64,000 nucleotides of DNA from Marivirga arenosa (GCF_030503895.2 NZ_CP129970.2:1552001-1616000); one strand, 5' to 3'. Shown: positions 45,261 through 54,662, counted from the first letter of the stretch. Program-made: numbers and translations. The notes: generated by a model not told the origin, from the letters alone.

Positions 45261-45287
45261 AGCACGCTGAATCAGCGTGCTTTTTTT
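45261..45287 (+). terminator. Rho-independent terminator
   Basis: Nine-bp stem AGCACGCTG/CAGCGTGCT, loop AAT, followed by a run of T. It is 64 bases after the MotA/ExbB-like gene. Confidence 0.88.
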
Positions 45288-45357
45288 CTAGAAAAATTTG
45301 ATTCTAATTTTAATCAACTAATAAATTAGTTATATTGAGCTTTATAATAAATTTACT

Positions 45358-46794
45358 ATGTATAAAGCCATTTTGAAAACATTAATTGTCAGTTATTTAC
45401 TATTAATAAGCTCATTTACTTCCAAAGCTTTACAAGAGGATTTTGACTTAAATGGAAAAAGCAGTTTTTTAATTGAAAATACTTCTTCTGATACTGCTTT
45501 TATCAACATTGAAAACTGGTATACCATACCATGGAAAGTTCAAAAAATTGATACATTTATATTAAAAAATAATTCGTTTTATACTTCACTAATATCGCAA
45601 GCCAAGGATTATTTCAATCTAAAAATTAATAATAAAGCATTTAAAATATTTTCTAAACCTGGCTCCATCGTTCAAATAATATATCAGTCAGAAGATAATA
45701 TCAATTTTAGCGGCTCAGAAAAAAACGTTAACGAGTTTTTGTTAAAAAAGGGAAATTATTTTCAATCAACAGAATCGGATTGGATGCCCCGCGTTCGTTT
45801 TACACATAATACTGATGAATTTGAAGAAATTATAACCGCAAATGATTCAATCACAAAACTTCAACAAAAGTTCTTGACCGACAATAAAATGGAATTACCC
45901 AATTGGTATTTTTCATTCGAAAGAAAAAGGCTAAACTATCTCAATGCCTATTGGAAATTAAACAGTTTAATGTATAGAAAAAGAATGCTCAATAAATCGG
46001 ATTCTTTAGGGCCTCAATTTTTAGAATTAACCATTAATGATTTGTCAATTAATGATTCGGATATGTTGGGAAATAAAAGGTATATGAATTTTTTAAGCGA
46101 TTTCATAGGCTATAAATCAGACCCAATGTATGAAAATAAAATGCCTTCAAACACTGAAGAATGGATAGTATTTTATGAACATTCAATAGATGTAATTAAT
46201 CAGCTATTAACAGCTGAGGTTAAGGATACCTACTTGACATTTACTTTGTTAATTATTATTGAAAGAAGAAGGTATATTTTTAATACTAAATGGATTGAAA
46301 ATATTGAAGGTGAGGAATTAAAAAAATTAGTCTTACAGAAATATGAAGCCAATCCTATTTTGCCAAAAGGATCACAGCTACCTTTCTTTTTATTAACCGA
46401 CAGTGCTGGAAATAGAATTAAATCCAATGATTTTAAAGGTAGAATTCTATTGATAAATTTCTGGGCAACATGGTGTAAGCCTTGTATTAAGGAATTTCCC
46501 TATGAAAATAAATTAGTTGAGCGATATGACGATCAAGAGCTAAGTGTAGTTAATATATGCATGTATTCAGATAAGAAAACGTGGAAAAAATATATTCAGA
46601 AATACCAACTAAAGTCAATTAATCTCTTTGCTGAAAATAGTTGGACTTCAAAAATTGAAAAGGATTTTGGAATTAGAGGAATTCCTCACAGTGTATTGGT
46701 TGATGAAAATGGAAAAGTATTTCAAAATAAGTGTGCCCGACCAAGTGAAGATATATCAAAAGAGATTGATAAATTACTCATTAAGGATTATTAA
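45358..46794 (+). CDS. TlpA-like thioredoxin-fold disulfide reductase
   Basis: The 478-residue protein has a leader of about 24 residues. The N-terminal 330 residues (DUF4369-like beta region, then helices) precede a C-terminal thioredoxin/redoxin domain (about 335-475) with the redox pair C373 and C376 in WATWCKPCIKEF and the cis-Pro loop GIRGIPHSVLVDENG. It probably acts as a thiol reductase outside the cytoplasm. Spacing from the previous terminator suggests an independent gene. Confidence 0.88.
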   Translation: MYKAILKTLIVSYLLLISSFTSKALQEDFDLNGKSSFLIENTSSDTAFINIENWYTIPWKVQKIDTFILKNNSFYTSLISQAKDYFNLKINNKAFKIFSKPGSIVQIIYQSEDNINFSGSEKNVNEFLLKKGNYFQSTESDWMPRVRFTHNTDEFEEIITANDSITKLQQKFLTDNKMELPNWYFSFERKRLNYLNAYWKLNSLMYRKRMLNKSDSLGPQFLELTINDLSINDSDMLGNKRYMNFLSDFIGYKSDPMYENKMPSNTEEWIVFYEHSIDVINQLLTAEVKDTYLTFTLLIIIERRRYIFNTKWIENIEGEELKKLVLQKYEANPILPKGSQLPFFLLTDSAGNRIKSNDFKGRILLINFWATWCKPCIKEFPYENKLVERYDDQELSVVNICMYSDKKTWKKYIQKYQLKSINLFAENSWTSKIEKDFGIRGIPHSVLVDENGKVFQNKCARPSEDISKEIDKLLIKDY

Positions 46795-47086
46795 TGTCCC
46801 AAATTAAAACATCTACAACCTTCTAAATTGAAATTAGGCTTATTGTGAATCTTTATAAAATATAATTTATGTTTTTATGAACTTGTTAAACAATAATTAT
46901 CAGTTAATTTATGATAGTTTAAAATAGTTCTATACAACAATATTATATATTGCTATTAGGGGGTAAAATGTTTTACTATTTTATATTAAGAATTTATATC
47001 AATAAATAATTTGTTTAAAAAACAACACAAACTATTAAACAAAAAACACAACACTCTGTTTAGTACCAAAATAAACAAAAATAACT
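46795..47086. promoter_or_regulatory. Leader region of rhodopsin gene with TTGTT/AACAA palindromes
   Basis: No gene here. TTGTTAAACAA at 46883-46893 is a perfect odd palindrome, and TTGTTT-AAA-AAACAA at 47011-47025 is a second of the same type. A weak promoter candidate is TTG (46843) with TATGTTTT (46868) 22 bases on. A regulator site is inference. Confidence 0.3.
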
Positions 47087-47824
47087 ATGGTACTATCAGA
47101 GATTATTATCATTCCCGAAGGGGACGTAGTAGCATTTACCTTTTTTATAGGGTATATGGCTATGATGGCAGCATCCGTATTCTTCTTTTTTGAGAGAAGT
47201 CAAGTTGATGCTAAATGGAAAACCTCATTATTGGTTTCCGGTCTTATTACCTTCATTGCAGCAGTTCACTACTACTATATGAAGGATTACTATTTGAGTA
47301 CAGGTGAAAACCCTACATCATTGCGTTACATTGACTGGACTTTAACAGTTCCATTGATGGCTGTAGAGTTTTATTTATTAACAAAAGCTGCTGGAGCTAA
47401 ACTAAACTTATTATGGAAGCTTATTGTGGCTGCTGTATGGATGTTAGTATTTGGTTACATTGGTGAAGCTTTCAACCCAGAAGGCGGAGATACTACACAC
47501 TCGGTAATTTATGGTGTAATATCAACACTAGGTTATGTTTATATCCTTTATACTGCATGGTTTGGTGAGGTTGCTCAACTTGCTAAAAACAGTGATAATG
47601 CCAAGGTAAAACAAGGTGTTAGAGTACTAGCATGGTTTGTTTTAGTAGGATGGGCTATTTATCCGATTGGGTATATGTGTATGCCTGGTGGCTGGTTAAA
47701 TGTAGCTTTAGGATGGGGTCCTCAAAATGTAGATTTATTCTACAATATAGCGGATGCTATCAACAAAATTGGGTTTGGTTTAGTAGTTTATGGTATTGCC
47801 ATTAACTCATCAAACAAATCATAA
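47087..47824 (+). CDS. Proteorhodopsin, light-driven proton pump, green-tuned with antenna-type glycine
   Basis: A seven-helix retinal protein of 245 residues. Compared with the green proteorhodopsin GPR: D83 (acceptor), T87 and E94 (donor) form the DTE triad of outward proton pumps; H61 equals the acceptor-coupled His, R80 the helix-C Arg, D223 the counterion and K227 the Schiff-base Lys (IADAINKIGFG). M91 sits at the tuning position, predicting green absorption. G143 aligns without gaps with GPR F152 and xanthorhodopsin G156. It is followed by a terminator and then blh, which makes retinal. Confidence 0.97.
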   Translation: MVLSEIIIIPEGDVVAFTFFIGYMAMMAASVFFFFERSQVDAKWKTSLLVSGLITFIAAVHYYYMKDYYLSTGENPTSLRYIDWTLTVPLMAVEFYLLTKAAGAKLNLLWKLIVAAVWMLVFGYIGEAFNPEGGDTTHSVIYGVISTLGYVYILYTAWFGEVAQLAKNSDNAKVKQGVRVLAWFVLVGWAIYPIGYMCMPGGWLNVALGWGPQNVDLFYNIADAINKIGFGLVVYGIAINSSNKS

Positions 47825-47840
47825 TTAAAGTATTTTTTAT

Positions 47841-47873
47841 GCCTCTTCAGAAAAACCTGAAGAGGCTTTTTTT
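47841..47873 (+). terminator. Terminator between rhodopsin and blh
   Basis: A perfect 10-bp stem GCCTCTTCAG/CTGAAGAGGC, loop AAAAAC, then seven T (47867-47873). It starts 17 bases after the rhodopsin stop and ends 5 bases before the blh ATG at 47878, so blh expression from the rhodopsin promoter would need readthrough. Confidence 0.9.
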
Positions 47874-47877
47874 CATT

Positions 47878-48807
47878 ATGACTAAAGCAATATTCTACTT
47901 TATCGCAGCTAACCTATTATTTTTACCCTTGCTATCCATATCAGAAGGGCCATTTCAGAATTTTGCTTTTTATATTACTGTACCTTTCATTATCATTTTT
48001 GGAATTCCACATGGAGCGATTGATAATGTATTGTTTAAAAGGAGTAAAAAAATATCCAATTTTAAATTTATTGCGGTATACCTCAGCATAATTGCATTAA
48101 ATATTGGGTTATGGCTAGTTACGCCTGTTTTTGCATATGTCTTATTCCTTTTAATTTCAGCTTATCATTTTGGGCAATCTGAATTCACACACTATCTTAA
48201 AAAACAGACCTTTTATCATAAGATTTTATTCTTTTCATGGGGTTTAATCTTAATTGTAGGCTTAATATATTTTAATTTAGCGGAAATCAACTTAATGACT
48301 CAAAAGTATGAGTCATTTGCGAGTTTTGAATTAGTACATTCTAAGCAAATGCTTGAAATAATATTTGTTGGTTCACTTGCTATCACACTTATTATACTTG
48401 CGCAGCTCGTTTATAAAAATATCATTTCTATTGAAACCGTATTAATGGAAATAATAGTAATGTCATTGACATTATTAAGCTTCTATCTTATGCCATTGCT
48501 AATTGGTTTTAGCCTTTACTTTATCATTCTACATTCTTATAAAGTAATGGAAGAGGAGTTTAAATATCTAAAATCAGAAAATATCATATCTAATTTGAAA
48601 GGCTTTTTGAAGTTACTTACTCCTTTTAGCGTACTTTCTTTTGCTGGAATACTCTTTCTTTTTGCCCTTATTTATTTTAACATAATCAGCCTATCCTATG
48701 GTTATATTATGTTAATTATCATTTCCTCTATCACCCTACCTCATGTGTTTGTAATGGATCAATTTTATAATTTATTATTCAAATCGGGTTTTTTCAGAAA
48801 CTCGTAA
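47878..48807 (+). CDS. blh: Blh, beta-carotene 15,15'-dioxygenase (Brp/Blh family)
   Basis: Cleaves beta-carotene to two retinals for the rhodopsin. A membrane protein of 309 residues with about eight helices. The Fe-ligand-type His residues are H45 in IPHGAIDN, H97 in AYHFGQ, H219 in ILHSY and H289 in LPHVF. I chose ATG 47878; an in-frame ATG at 47839 would begin within the terminator hairpin and adds 13 residues coded by the stem. The position just after the rhodopsin gene is the common arrangement in marine bacteria. No carotenoid synthesis gene lies in this window. Confidence 0.92.
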   Translation: MTKAIFYFIAANLLFLPLLSISEGPFQNFAFYITVPFIIIFGIPHGAIDNVLFKRSKKISNFKFIAVYLSIIALNIGLWLVTPVFAYVLFLLISAYHFGQSEFTHYLKKQTFYHKILFFSWGLILIVGLIYFNLAEINLMTQKYESFASFELVHSKQMLEIIFVGSLAITLIILAQLVYKNIISIETVLMEIIVMSLTLLSFYLMPLLIGFSLYFIILHSYKVMEEEFKYLKSENIISNLKGFLKLLTPFSVLSFAGILFLFALIYFNIISLSYGYIMLIIISSITLPHVFVMDQFYNLLFKSGFFRNS

Positions 48808-49017
48808 TCTTTCCTGTTTTAATAATCCGTTTTAAAATTTGAAGCTCATGTTGATACAAATCAAAAACATATGCTGCTTTTCTTTCTCCGTATCATTAAT
48901 ATATCACTTTAGTTTCATGCTTTAGTTAAGTATCTTCATTAACAGGTAGCTCAACGACTAATCCGTCATGGATCTAAAATAGACACTAAGCTTGTATCAT
49001 AATTAAACAAAAATATT

Positions 49018-49944
49018 ATGAAAAAGATACTTGCTTTCGCCCTTTTATTAATTTTCATTCAATTTTCTTATGCTCAGGATTTGAGAAAAGAAGCGGATAG
49101 TTTAAAACAAATTGGTTTACTAGAGCCTGCTTTGATGAAGTATGGTGAGCTCATGATAAAAAACCCTACACGGACTACCTCATACTACCTTGCACAAACT
49201 TGTGCATTACTATGGACTAAAGATATGCGAGACACAGCCTTCCATTTCTTAAAGTATGCCATAGAAAACGATCATAATTTGGCAGCTCTTCATGACCCTA
49301 GCTTCTTGAGTTTGATTGAGGATCCAAGGTGGAAGAAAATAGAAAACCATCAGATCATGATGTATCAAAGAAATCATCCACCTATTAAAAATCAAAAGTT
49401 TGCAAAAGAACTTCTGCGAATGATCATAAAAGATCAAGGATTCATGTATGCCGGTAATTTAGAACGAGAAAAATATTTGAAGAATGGTGGGGTTTTTAAT
49501 ACAGCTGCAATTTATCCAGTACTTGCTTTAGAAGAAAAGTATAAAGCAGAAAATATAGATAAACTTAATGATTTATTAGATGATTTCGGGTGGCCATCTG
49601 TTTCAGAAGTTCCAGAAATTGCTATTGATGGAGCTACTCTTATTGTACAGCATGCAGATCATGATATGAGAATCAAATTTTTCCCATATGTAAGTGAGGC
49701 CTTTAGAAGGGGAGAAGTAGATCCACTTTTGTATGCTAAAATGAAGGATCGAATTTTAATCGAAAAAGGTAAAGAACAACTCTATGGTACACAGATTGAG
49801 ATTATTAATTCTGAAAAGAAATTACTACCTCTTAAAAATCCTGAAAATGTAGATAAAAGGAGAGAAAAAATAGGATTAGGGCCACTTCAACCTTATTTAA
49901 AGGAAAGGTTTAACATAGATTGGACCTTAGCCCATTATAAATAA
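49018..49944 (+). CDS. DUF6624-domain protein with signal peptide
   Basis: The 308-residue protein has a signal peptide (MKKILAFALLLIFIQFSYAQ). An N-terminal TPR-like part (about 22-110) with RTTSYYLAQTCALLWTKD precedes the DUF6624 region (about 125-300): DDFGWPSVSEV, IVQHADHDMRIKFF and RREKIGLGPLQPYL. The His-rich IVQHADHD motif could bind metal, but no activity is known. The 210-base gap before it holds nothing I recognise. Confidence 0.85.
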   Translation: MKKILAFALLLIFIQFSYAQDLRKEADSLKQIGLLEPALMKYGELMIKNPTRTTSYYLAQTCALLWTKDMRDTAFHFLKYAIENDHNLAALHDPSFLSLIEDPRWKKIENHQIMMYQRNHPPIKNQKFAKELLRMIIKDQGFMYAGNLEREKYLKNGGVFNTAAIYPVLALEEKYKAENIDKLNDLLDDFGWPSVSEVPEIAIDGATLIVQHADHDMRIKFFPYVSEAFRRGEVDPLLYAKMKDRILIEKGKEQLYGTQIEIINSEKKLLPLKNPENVDKRREKIGLGPLQPYLKERFNIDWTLAHYK

Positions 49945-49959
49945 TTTTAAGTCACTAAT

Positions 49960-49986
49960 AGGCAATACTAGCTTATTGCCTTTTTT
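49960..49986 (+). terminator. Rho-independent terminator
   Basis: Eight-bp stem AGGCAATA/TATTGCCT around CTAGCT, then six T. It is 16 bases after the DUF6624 gene. Confidence 0.85.
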
Positions 49987-50060
49987 CTTCTTTACCTATT
50001 TAGTTAAGCTTTAAAAAAAGCTTAACAGCTATTCTAATATTTAAAGAAAAATCATTCTCT

Positions 50061-50068
50061 TATATTTG
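50061..50068 (+). promoter_or_regulatory. Candidate -7 box TATATTTG for the YfcC-like gene
   Basis: An exact TAnnTTTG match, 25 bases before the ATG. Confidence 0.42.
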
Positions 50069-50092
50069 GGTTAAAACGACAAAAAAGAGAGA

Positions 50093-51577
50093 ATGAAATT
50101 TCCTGCAGCCCAAACCATTTTAATCATCATTGCTGGTTTAGTAACAATAATGACCTGGATCATTCCAGCTGGAAGTTACAATAGTTTAAGCTATAATGAA
50201 TCTGCTGATAATTTTGTCATCCAAAGCCAGGATAGCAGTTATCAATTAGCTGCATCAGAAGAAAGCTTGAGTAAGTTGAATGTAAATATTCCGATAGATA
50301 AATTTACAAGCGGGGCCATATATAAACCCATTAGCATTCCGAATACTTATGAAAGGCTTCCCTCAAAACCTCAAGGCTTTATGGATTTTATTTCAGCCCC
50401 GATTAAGGGAATTATAGAAGCAGCCGATATTATTTTCTTGGTATTAATCATTGGAGGAATGATTGGAATAATGAATACTACCGGAGCTTTTAATGCAGGG
50501 ATGGCTTGGCTCTCAAAAGTGCTGAAAGGAAAAGAGTTTTTGTTGATCATATTTACTTCATTACTAATTTCTCTCGGTGGAACCACTTTTGGTTTAGCAG
50601 AAGAAACCTTGGCCTTCTATCCTATACTAATCCCTATTTTCATTGCAGCGGGCTATGACACCATGGTGGGTCTAGCCAGTATTTTTCTAGGGTCTGCTAT
50701 TGGTGTAATGGCCAGTACAGTCAACCCTTTTGCAACTATCATTGCATCAGATGCTGCAGGGATTAGCTGGACTTCAGGATTGGAAGGAAGAATTGTTTTG
50801 TATATAGTATCTATGACTGTTACCATATTATACATATTATGGTACGCCAAAAAAGTAAAAAACAATCCTGAAAAATCCCTAACTGATCCTAAAGCAACCA
50901 AATCTTTAGCATACATTCAACAAGCAACTTCCGATAAACATATTGCACTTACACTAAGGTTGAGAATCATTCTAATCGTATTTACTGCTTGTTTTGTGGT
51001 GATGATATTAGGAGTTTCCCAATGGGGCTGGTGGTTTGTTGAAATGACTACAGTCTTTTTTGCAGGAGCTATATTAATTGGGTTTATAGCGAAAATGAAA
51101 GAAAATGATTTCATTGAATCTTTTCTGCAAGGGGCAGCGGATTTATTAGGTGTTGCATTCATTATTGGTTTAGCAAGAGGCATTACTATCATCATGAATG
51201 ATGGATTAATTAGTGATAGTATTTTGTTTTATGCAAGTGAACTTACAACCGGGATGAATAAAGGAGTATTCATCAATACACTATATTTTATTTACCAGGG
51301 CCTTACCTTTTTCATTCCTTCAAGTTCTGGAATGGCGGTTTTAACAATGCCTATTCTTTCTCCACTTGCTGAAAATGTGAATATAGGAAGAGAACTTATC
51401 GTGAATGCTTATCAAATGGGGAATGGTCTTTTTAACAGCGTGAGCCCAACAGGTTTGGTTTTAGCTTCCTTAGGTTTGGTAAAAATTGGATATGATAAAT
51501 TCTTAAAATTTATGGTACCTCTTTATATTATGTTAGCCATAGTAGGAGTGATATTTTTGACCATATTAGCTTTTTAA
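50093..51577 (+). CDS. YfcC-family (DcuC-like) membrane transporter
   Basis: The 494-residue protein has about 12 membrane helices. The family-specific stretches are MTWIIPAGSYN near the N-terminus, IGGMIGIMNTTGAFNAGM, SLGGTTFGLAEETLAFYPIL and GSAIGVMASTVNPFAT, which resemble the C4-dicarboxylate/amino-acid transporter YfcC. A periplasmic loop of about 70 residues (25-95) follows helix 1. The substrate cannot be assigned; basic amino acids or dicarboxylates are reported for the wider group. Confidence 0.88.
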   Translation: MKFPAAQTILIIIAGLVTIMTWIIPAGSYNSLSYNESADNFVIQSQDSSYQLAASEESLSKLNVNIPIDKFTSGAIYKPISIPNTYERLPSKPQGFMDFISAPIKGIIEAADIIFLVLIIGGMIGIMNTTGAFNAGMAWLSKVLKGKEFLLIIFTSLLISLGGTTFGLAEETLAFYPILIPIFIAAGYDTMVGLASIFLGSAIGVMASTVNPFATIIASDAAGISWTSGLEGRIVLYIVSMTVTILYILWYAKKVKNNPEKSLTDPKATKSLAYIQQATSDKHIALTLRLRIILIVFTACFVVMILGVSQWGWWFVEMTTVFFAGAILIGFIAKMKENDFIESFLQGAADLLGVAFIIGLARGITIIMNDGLISDSILFYASELTTGMNKGVFINTLYFIYQGLTFFIPSSSGMAVLTMPILSPLAENVNIGRELIVNAYQMGNGLFNSVSPTGLVLASLGLVKIGYDKFLKFMVPLYIMLAIVGVIFLTILAF

Positions 51578-51625
51578 AGTTTCAATACATAAATCTTTAC
51601 TATCTACTTTCCGTATCAAAAAGCT

Positions 51626-51633
51626 TAAGTTTG
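51626..51633 (+). promoter_or_regulatory. Candidate -7 box TAAGTTTG for M3 peptidase
   Basis: An exact TAnnTTTG match, 26 bases before the ATG. Confidence 0.42.
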
Positions 51634-51658
51634 CATTTAAATTAAAGTATAGATTTAT

Positions 51659-53701
51659 ATGAGTAATCCTTTATTAGAAGAATTCAAAACACCTTTTCAA
51701 ACGCCTCCATTTGATAAAATTAAGTCTGAGCATTTTATGCCTGCAATAGAGGAGGCGATAAAAGAAGCTAAACAGGAAATAGAGGAAATCACTTCTCAAG
51801 AAAAAACACCAACCTTTGAGAATACAATTGAAGCATTAGAATTTAGTGGTAAGAAATTGAATTCTATTTCTTCCATATTATTCAACTTGAACAGTGCAGA
51901 GACGAATGAAAAAATTCAGGCCGCTGCTAGAGATGCCTCTCCAATATTATCAGAATTTGGAAATGATATATGGCAAAATGAAGCCTTATTCAAAAGGGTA
52001 AAAGCGGTTCATAATCAGAAAGACAAACTTGATTTAAACCAAGAACAGCAAATGCTTATGGATAAAACGTATAAGTCATTTGTAAGAAATGGAGCAGATT
52101 TAAATTCTGTAGATAAAGCCCGATTTAAAGAAATTTCCAAAAAGCTTTCCCAACTCACACTTACGTTTGGTGAAAATGTTTTGGCTGAGACAAACGATTT
52201 TGAATTAGTTATTTCAGACGAAAAGGACTTAGGTGGCCTACCAGATTCTATAAAAAAACAGGCGGCATCCACAGCAAAAAGCAAAGGCCATGAAGGCAAA
52301 TGGGTTTTCACATTACAAGCCCCAAGTTTTGTACCTTTTATGGAAAATGCTGATAATAGAGACCTCAGAGAGAAACTTTATAAAGCATTCATGTCTAAAG
52401 CCAATAAAGGCGATAAGCATGATAATAAAGATATTATAAAAGAGATTGTTAGCCTAAGGAGCGAGATGGCAAACCTTTTAGGGTATGGAAGCTATGCGGA
52501 TTATGTATTAGAAGAAAGGATGGCAGAGGGAGCAGATAAAGTTCAAAATTTCTTATCTGACTTATTAAATCAATCATTACCAAAAGCGAAAGAAGAAGTT
52601 GAAGAAATAAAAGCGTTTATTAAGGAAGAAGGTGATGATATTGAATTACAAAGATGGGATTGGGCCTACTATTCTGAAAAACTTAAGAAAAAGAAATACG
52701 CGATTGATGATGAATTGCTAAGACCTTATTTCAAATTGGAAAATGTTTTAGATGGCGTATTTCAAACCGCTGAGAAATTATATGATATCAGGTTTAAGGA
52801 AGTAAAGAATATTCCGGTTTATCATAAGGAAGTTACTACTTATGAGGTGACAGATTTAGAGGATAAGCCAATTGCCATATTTTACACAGACTTCCATCCT
52901 CGCGAAGGAAAAAGAGGAGGCGCATGGATGACGACTTATCGTGATCAATACAGAAAAGATGGTGAAGAAGTAAGGCCATTAGTATCTAATGTGTGTAATT
53001 TCACCCCTTCATCTCCTGACAACCCTAGTTTATTAACATTCAATGAGGTAACTACTTTATTCCATGAGTTTGGTCATGCTTTACACGCCATGCTAGGTAA
53101 TGGTCAATACGGAAGTTTAACCGGAGCTAACGTATATTGGGATTTTGTAGAATTACCTTCACAAATATTCGAAAACTGGTGTTATGAAAAAGAATGTCTG
53201 GATCTTTTTGCGAAACACTATGAAACAGGAGAAAAGATTCCTCAAGAATATATCGACAAGATAAAAGCAAGTAGTGCTTATCACGAAGCCTATGCAACCG
53301 TAAGGCAAGTAAGCTTTGCTATCTTGGATATGGCATATTTCAGTTTATCAAAAGAACAAGCTGATAATATTGATGATGTTGCTGCTTTTGAGCAAAAAGC
53401 CATGGCTCCAACTGAACTATTTCCTAGTGTTGAAGGGGCTTTAATGAGTACTCAATTTGGTCATATTTTTGCTGGAGGATACGCTTCTGGATATTACAGC
53501 TATAAATGGGCAGAAGTTTTGGATGCAGATGCATTCTCACTTTTTAAAGAAAAAGGAATTTTCAATAAGGAGGTTGCTCAATCCTTTAAAGACAATATCC
53601 TGTCAAAAGGCGGAAGTGAACATCCAATGGAATTGTATAAAAGATTCCGTGGAAGAGAACCTAAAATAGAAGCTTTACTAGAAAGAGCAGGCTTAAAATA
53701 A
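51659..53701 (+). CDS. M3-family metallopeptidase, peptidyl-dipeptidase Dcp/oligopeptidase-like
   Basis: The 680-residue protein has the zinc motif HEFGH at H469-H473, with the third ligand Glu about 28 residues on (FVELPSQIFENW). The N-terminal FDKIKSEHFMPAIEEAI and the C-terminal FGHIFAGGYASGYYSYKWAEVLDADAF segments are typical of Dcp and oligopeptidase A. No signal peptide, so it is cytoplasmic. It degrades oligopeptides. Its stop is followed by a terminator. Confidence 0.94.
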   Translation: MSNPLLEEFKTPFQTPPFDKIKSEHFMPAIEEAIKEAKQEIEEITSQEKTPTFENTIEALEFSGKKLNSISSILFNLNSAETNEKIQAAARDASPILSEFGNDIWQNEALFKRVKAVHNQKDKLDLNQEQQMLMDKTYKSFVRNGADLNSVDKARFKEISKKLSQLTLTFGENVLAETNDFELVISDEKDLGGLPDSIKKQAASTAKSKGHEGKWVFTLQAPSFVPFMENADNRDLREKLYKAFMSKANKGDKHDNKDIIKEIVSLRSEMANLLGYGSYADYVLEERMAEGADKVQNFLSDLLNQSLPKAKEEVEEIKAFIKEEGDDIELQRWDWAYYSEKLKKKKYAIDDELLRPYFKLENVLDGVFQTAEKLYDIRFKEVKNIPVYHKEVTTYEVTDLEDKPIAIFYTDFHPREGKRGGAWMTTYRDQYRKDGEEVRPLVSNVCNFTPSSPDNPSLLTFNEVTTLFHEFGHALHAMLGNGQYGSLTGANVYWDFVELPSQIFENWCYEKECLDLFAKHYETGEKIPQEYIDKIKASSAYHEAYATVRQVSFAILDMAYFSLSKEQADNIDDVAAFEQKAMAPTELFPSVEGALMSTQFGHIFAGGYASGYYSYKWAEVLDADAFSLFKEKGIFNKEVAQSFKDNILSKGGSEHPMELYKRFRGREPKIEALLERAGLK

Positions 53702-53726
53702 TAAGTAGCTGATTTATTAAATTCTG

Positions 53727-53754
53727 AAGCACGCTTGAAAGAGCGTGCTTTTTT
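53727..53754 (+). terminator. Rho-independent terminator
   Basis: Nine-bp stem AAGCACGCT/AGCGTGCTT around TGAAAG, followed by T-rich bases. The stem matches the one at 45261 almost exactly. The rest of the gap to 53949 holds nothing recognised. Confidence 0.85.
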
Positions 53755-53949
53755 ATTTTATGTTCAATATTTGCCATGTATGGTTTAATTGAAATAATAT
53801 AAAAAAAATAAAAATAATTATATCATATTTGTTTTGTAACAAAAATCAGCTGGCCCAATACTATATTCCAGAGGTTAATAACCAATGGTTTAACAAAATT
53901 TTTGGCCCATTATTTGGTTTTAGCCAGTTCGCACTAATTTATTTATGAT

Positions 53950-54639
53950 ATGAAGAAGTTATTTACAATTCTATTAGTTCTTAGTGTTGTTGTAGCACAA
54001 GCACAAACAACCTATGAAATTAAACCAAAGCCAAAACCGAAAACTAATACTCAAACTTCTAAAACTACTGTTAAACGATCAACTATAGATTTTAATAAAG
54101 ACGATGGTGAGCCCAGAAGGGTCAAAGGAGAAAAGTTTAGTAGAAACTCTTTTTACCTTAATGTTCTAGGTTCGTCGATCCCAGCGTCTTTTAATTATGA
54201 AAGAATTATAACTAAGAATGGATTAATAAATTTTGCAGCCAAACTTGGTGGATTTTACCTTCCCATTCCCCAATATGATGATTTAAAGTTAGCAAATGCT
54301 AGTTTCGAGTTTAATATGCTAGTAGGAAGAAAAAGTCACTTATTTACTATGGGCTTCGGATGGGCAGGATATTACGGACAATGGTATAATGGTAGACAAC
54401 AGGAAGTAAGAAACTACGGAATTCCTACCAGTACTTTTAACATGCACTATCGTTTCCAAAAACCATCTCATAGTGTATTCTTCCAGGTAGGCTTTACATC
54501 TACTACTCTATTAGGCTTTGCTACTGATGACTTGGTAGAAATGGCTATTGGTAATGCAGTGATTTACGGTGTGGATTTAATATTTGGTGAGAAACCAAAC
54601 TTCACTGTACCTTCAATTGGAATAGGCTATTCTTTCTAG
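53950..54639 (+). CDS. Secreted beta-barrel-like protein
   Basis: The 229-residue protein has a signal peptide (MKKLFTILLVLSVVVAQAQ) and a Pro-Lys-rich linker (KPKPKPKTNTQTSK). The remaining region (FYLNVLGSSIPASFNYERII to FTVPSIGIGYSF) has alternating aromatic strands and ends in Phe, fitting a small outer-membrane barrel. No named family is recognised. Confidence 0.72.
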   Translation: MKKLFTILLVLSVVVAQAQTTYEIKPKPKPKTNTQTSKTTVKRSTIDFNKDDGEPRRVKGEKFSRNSFYLNVLGSSIPASFNYERIITKNGLINFAAKLGGFYLPIPQYDDLKLANASFEFNMLVGRKSHLFTMGFGWAGYYGQWYNGRQQEVRNYGIPTSTFNMHYRFQKPSHSVFFQVGFTSTTLLGFATDDLVEMAIGNAVIYGVDLIFGEKPNFTVPSIGIGYSF

Positions 54640-54662
54640 TAATTTCACTAGAAATTAATATA

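Noticed and set aside
47011-47193. Open frame overlapping the start of the rhodopsin gene
   Set aside because: It overlaps the rhodopsin coding region in another frame and begins in the leader palindrome; its composition is low-complexity.
47839-47877. Upstream ATG as start of blh
   Set aside because: It falls in the terminator stem; the 13 added residues are just its translation.
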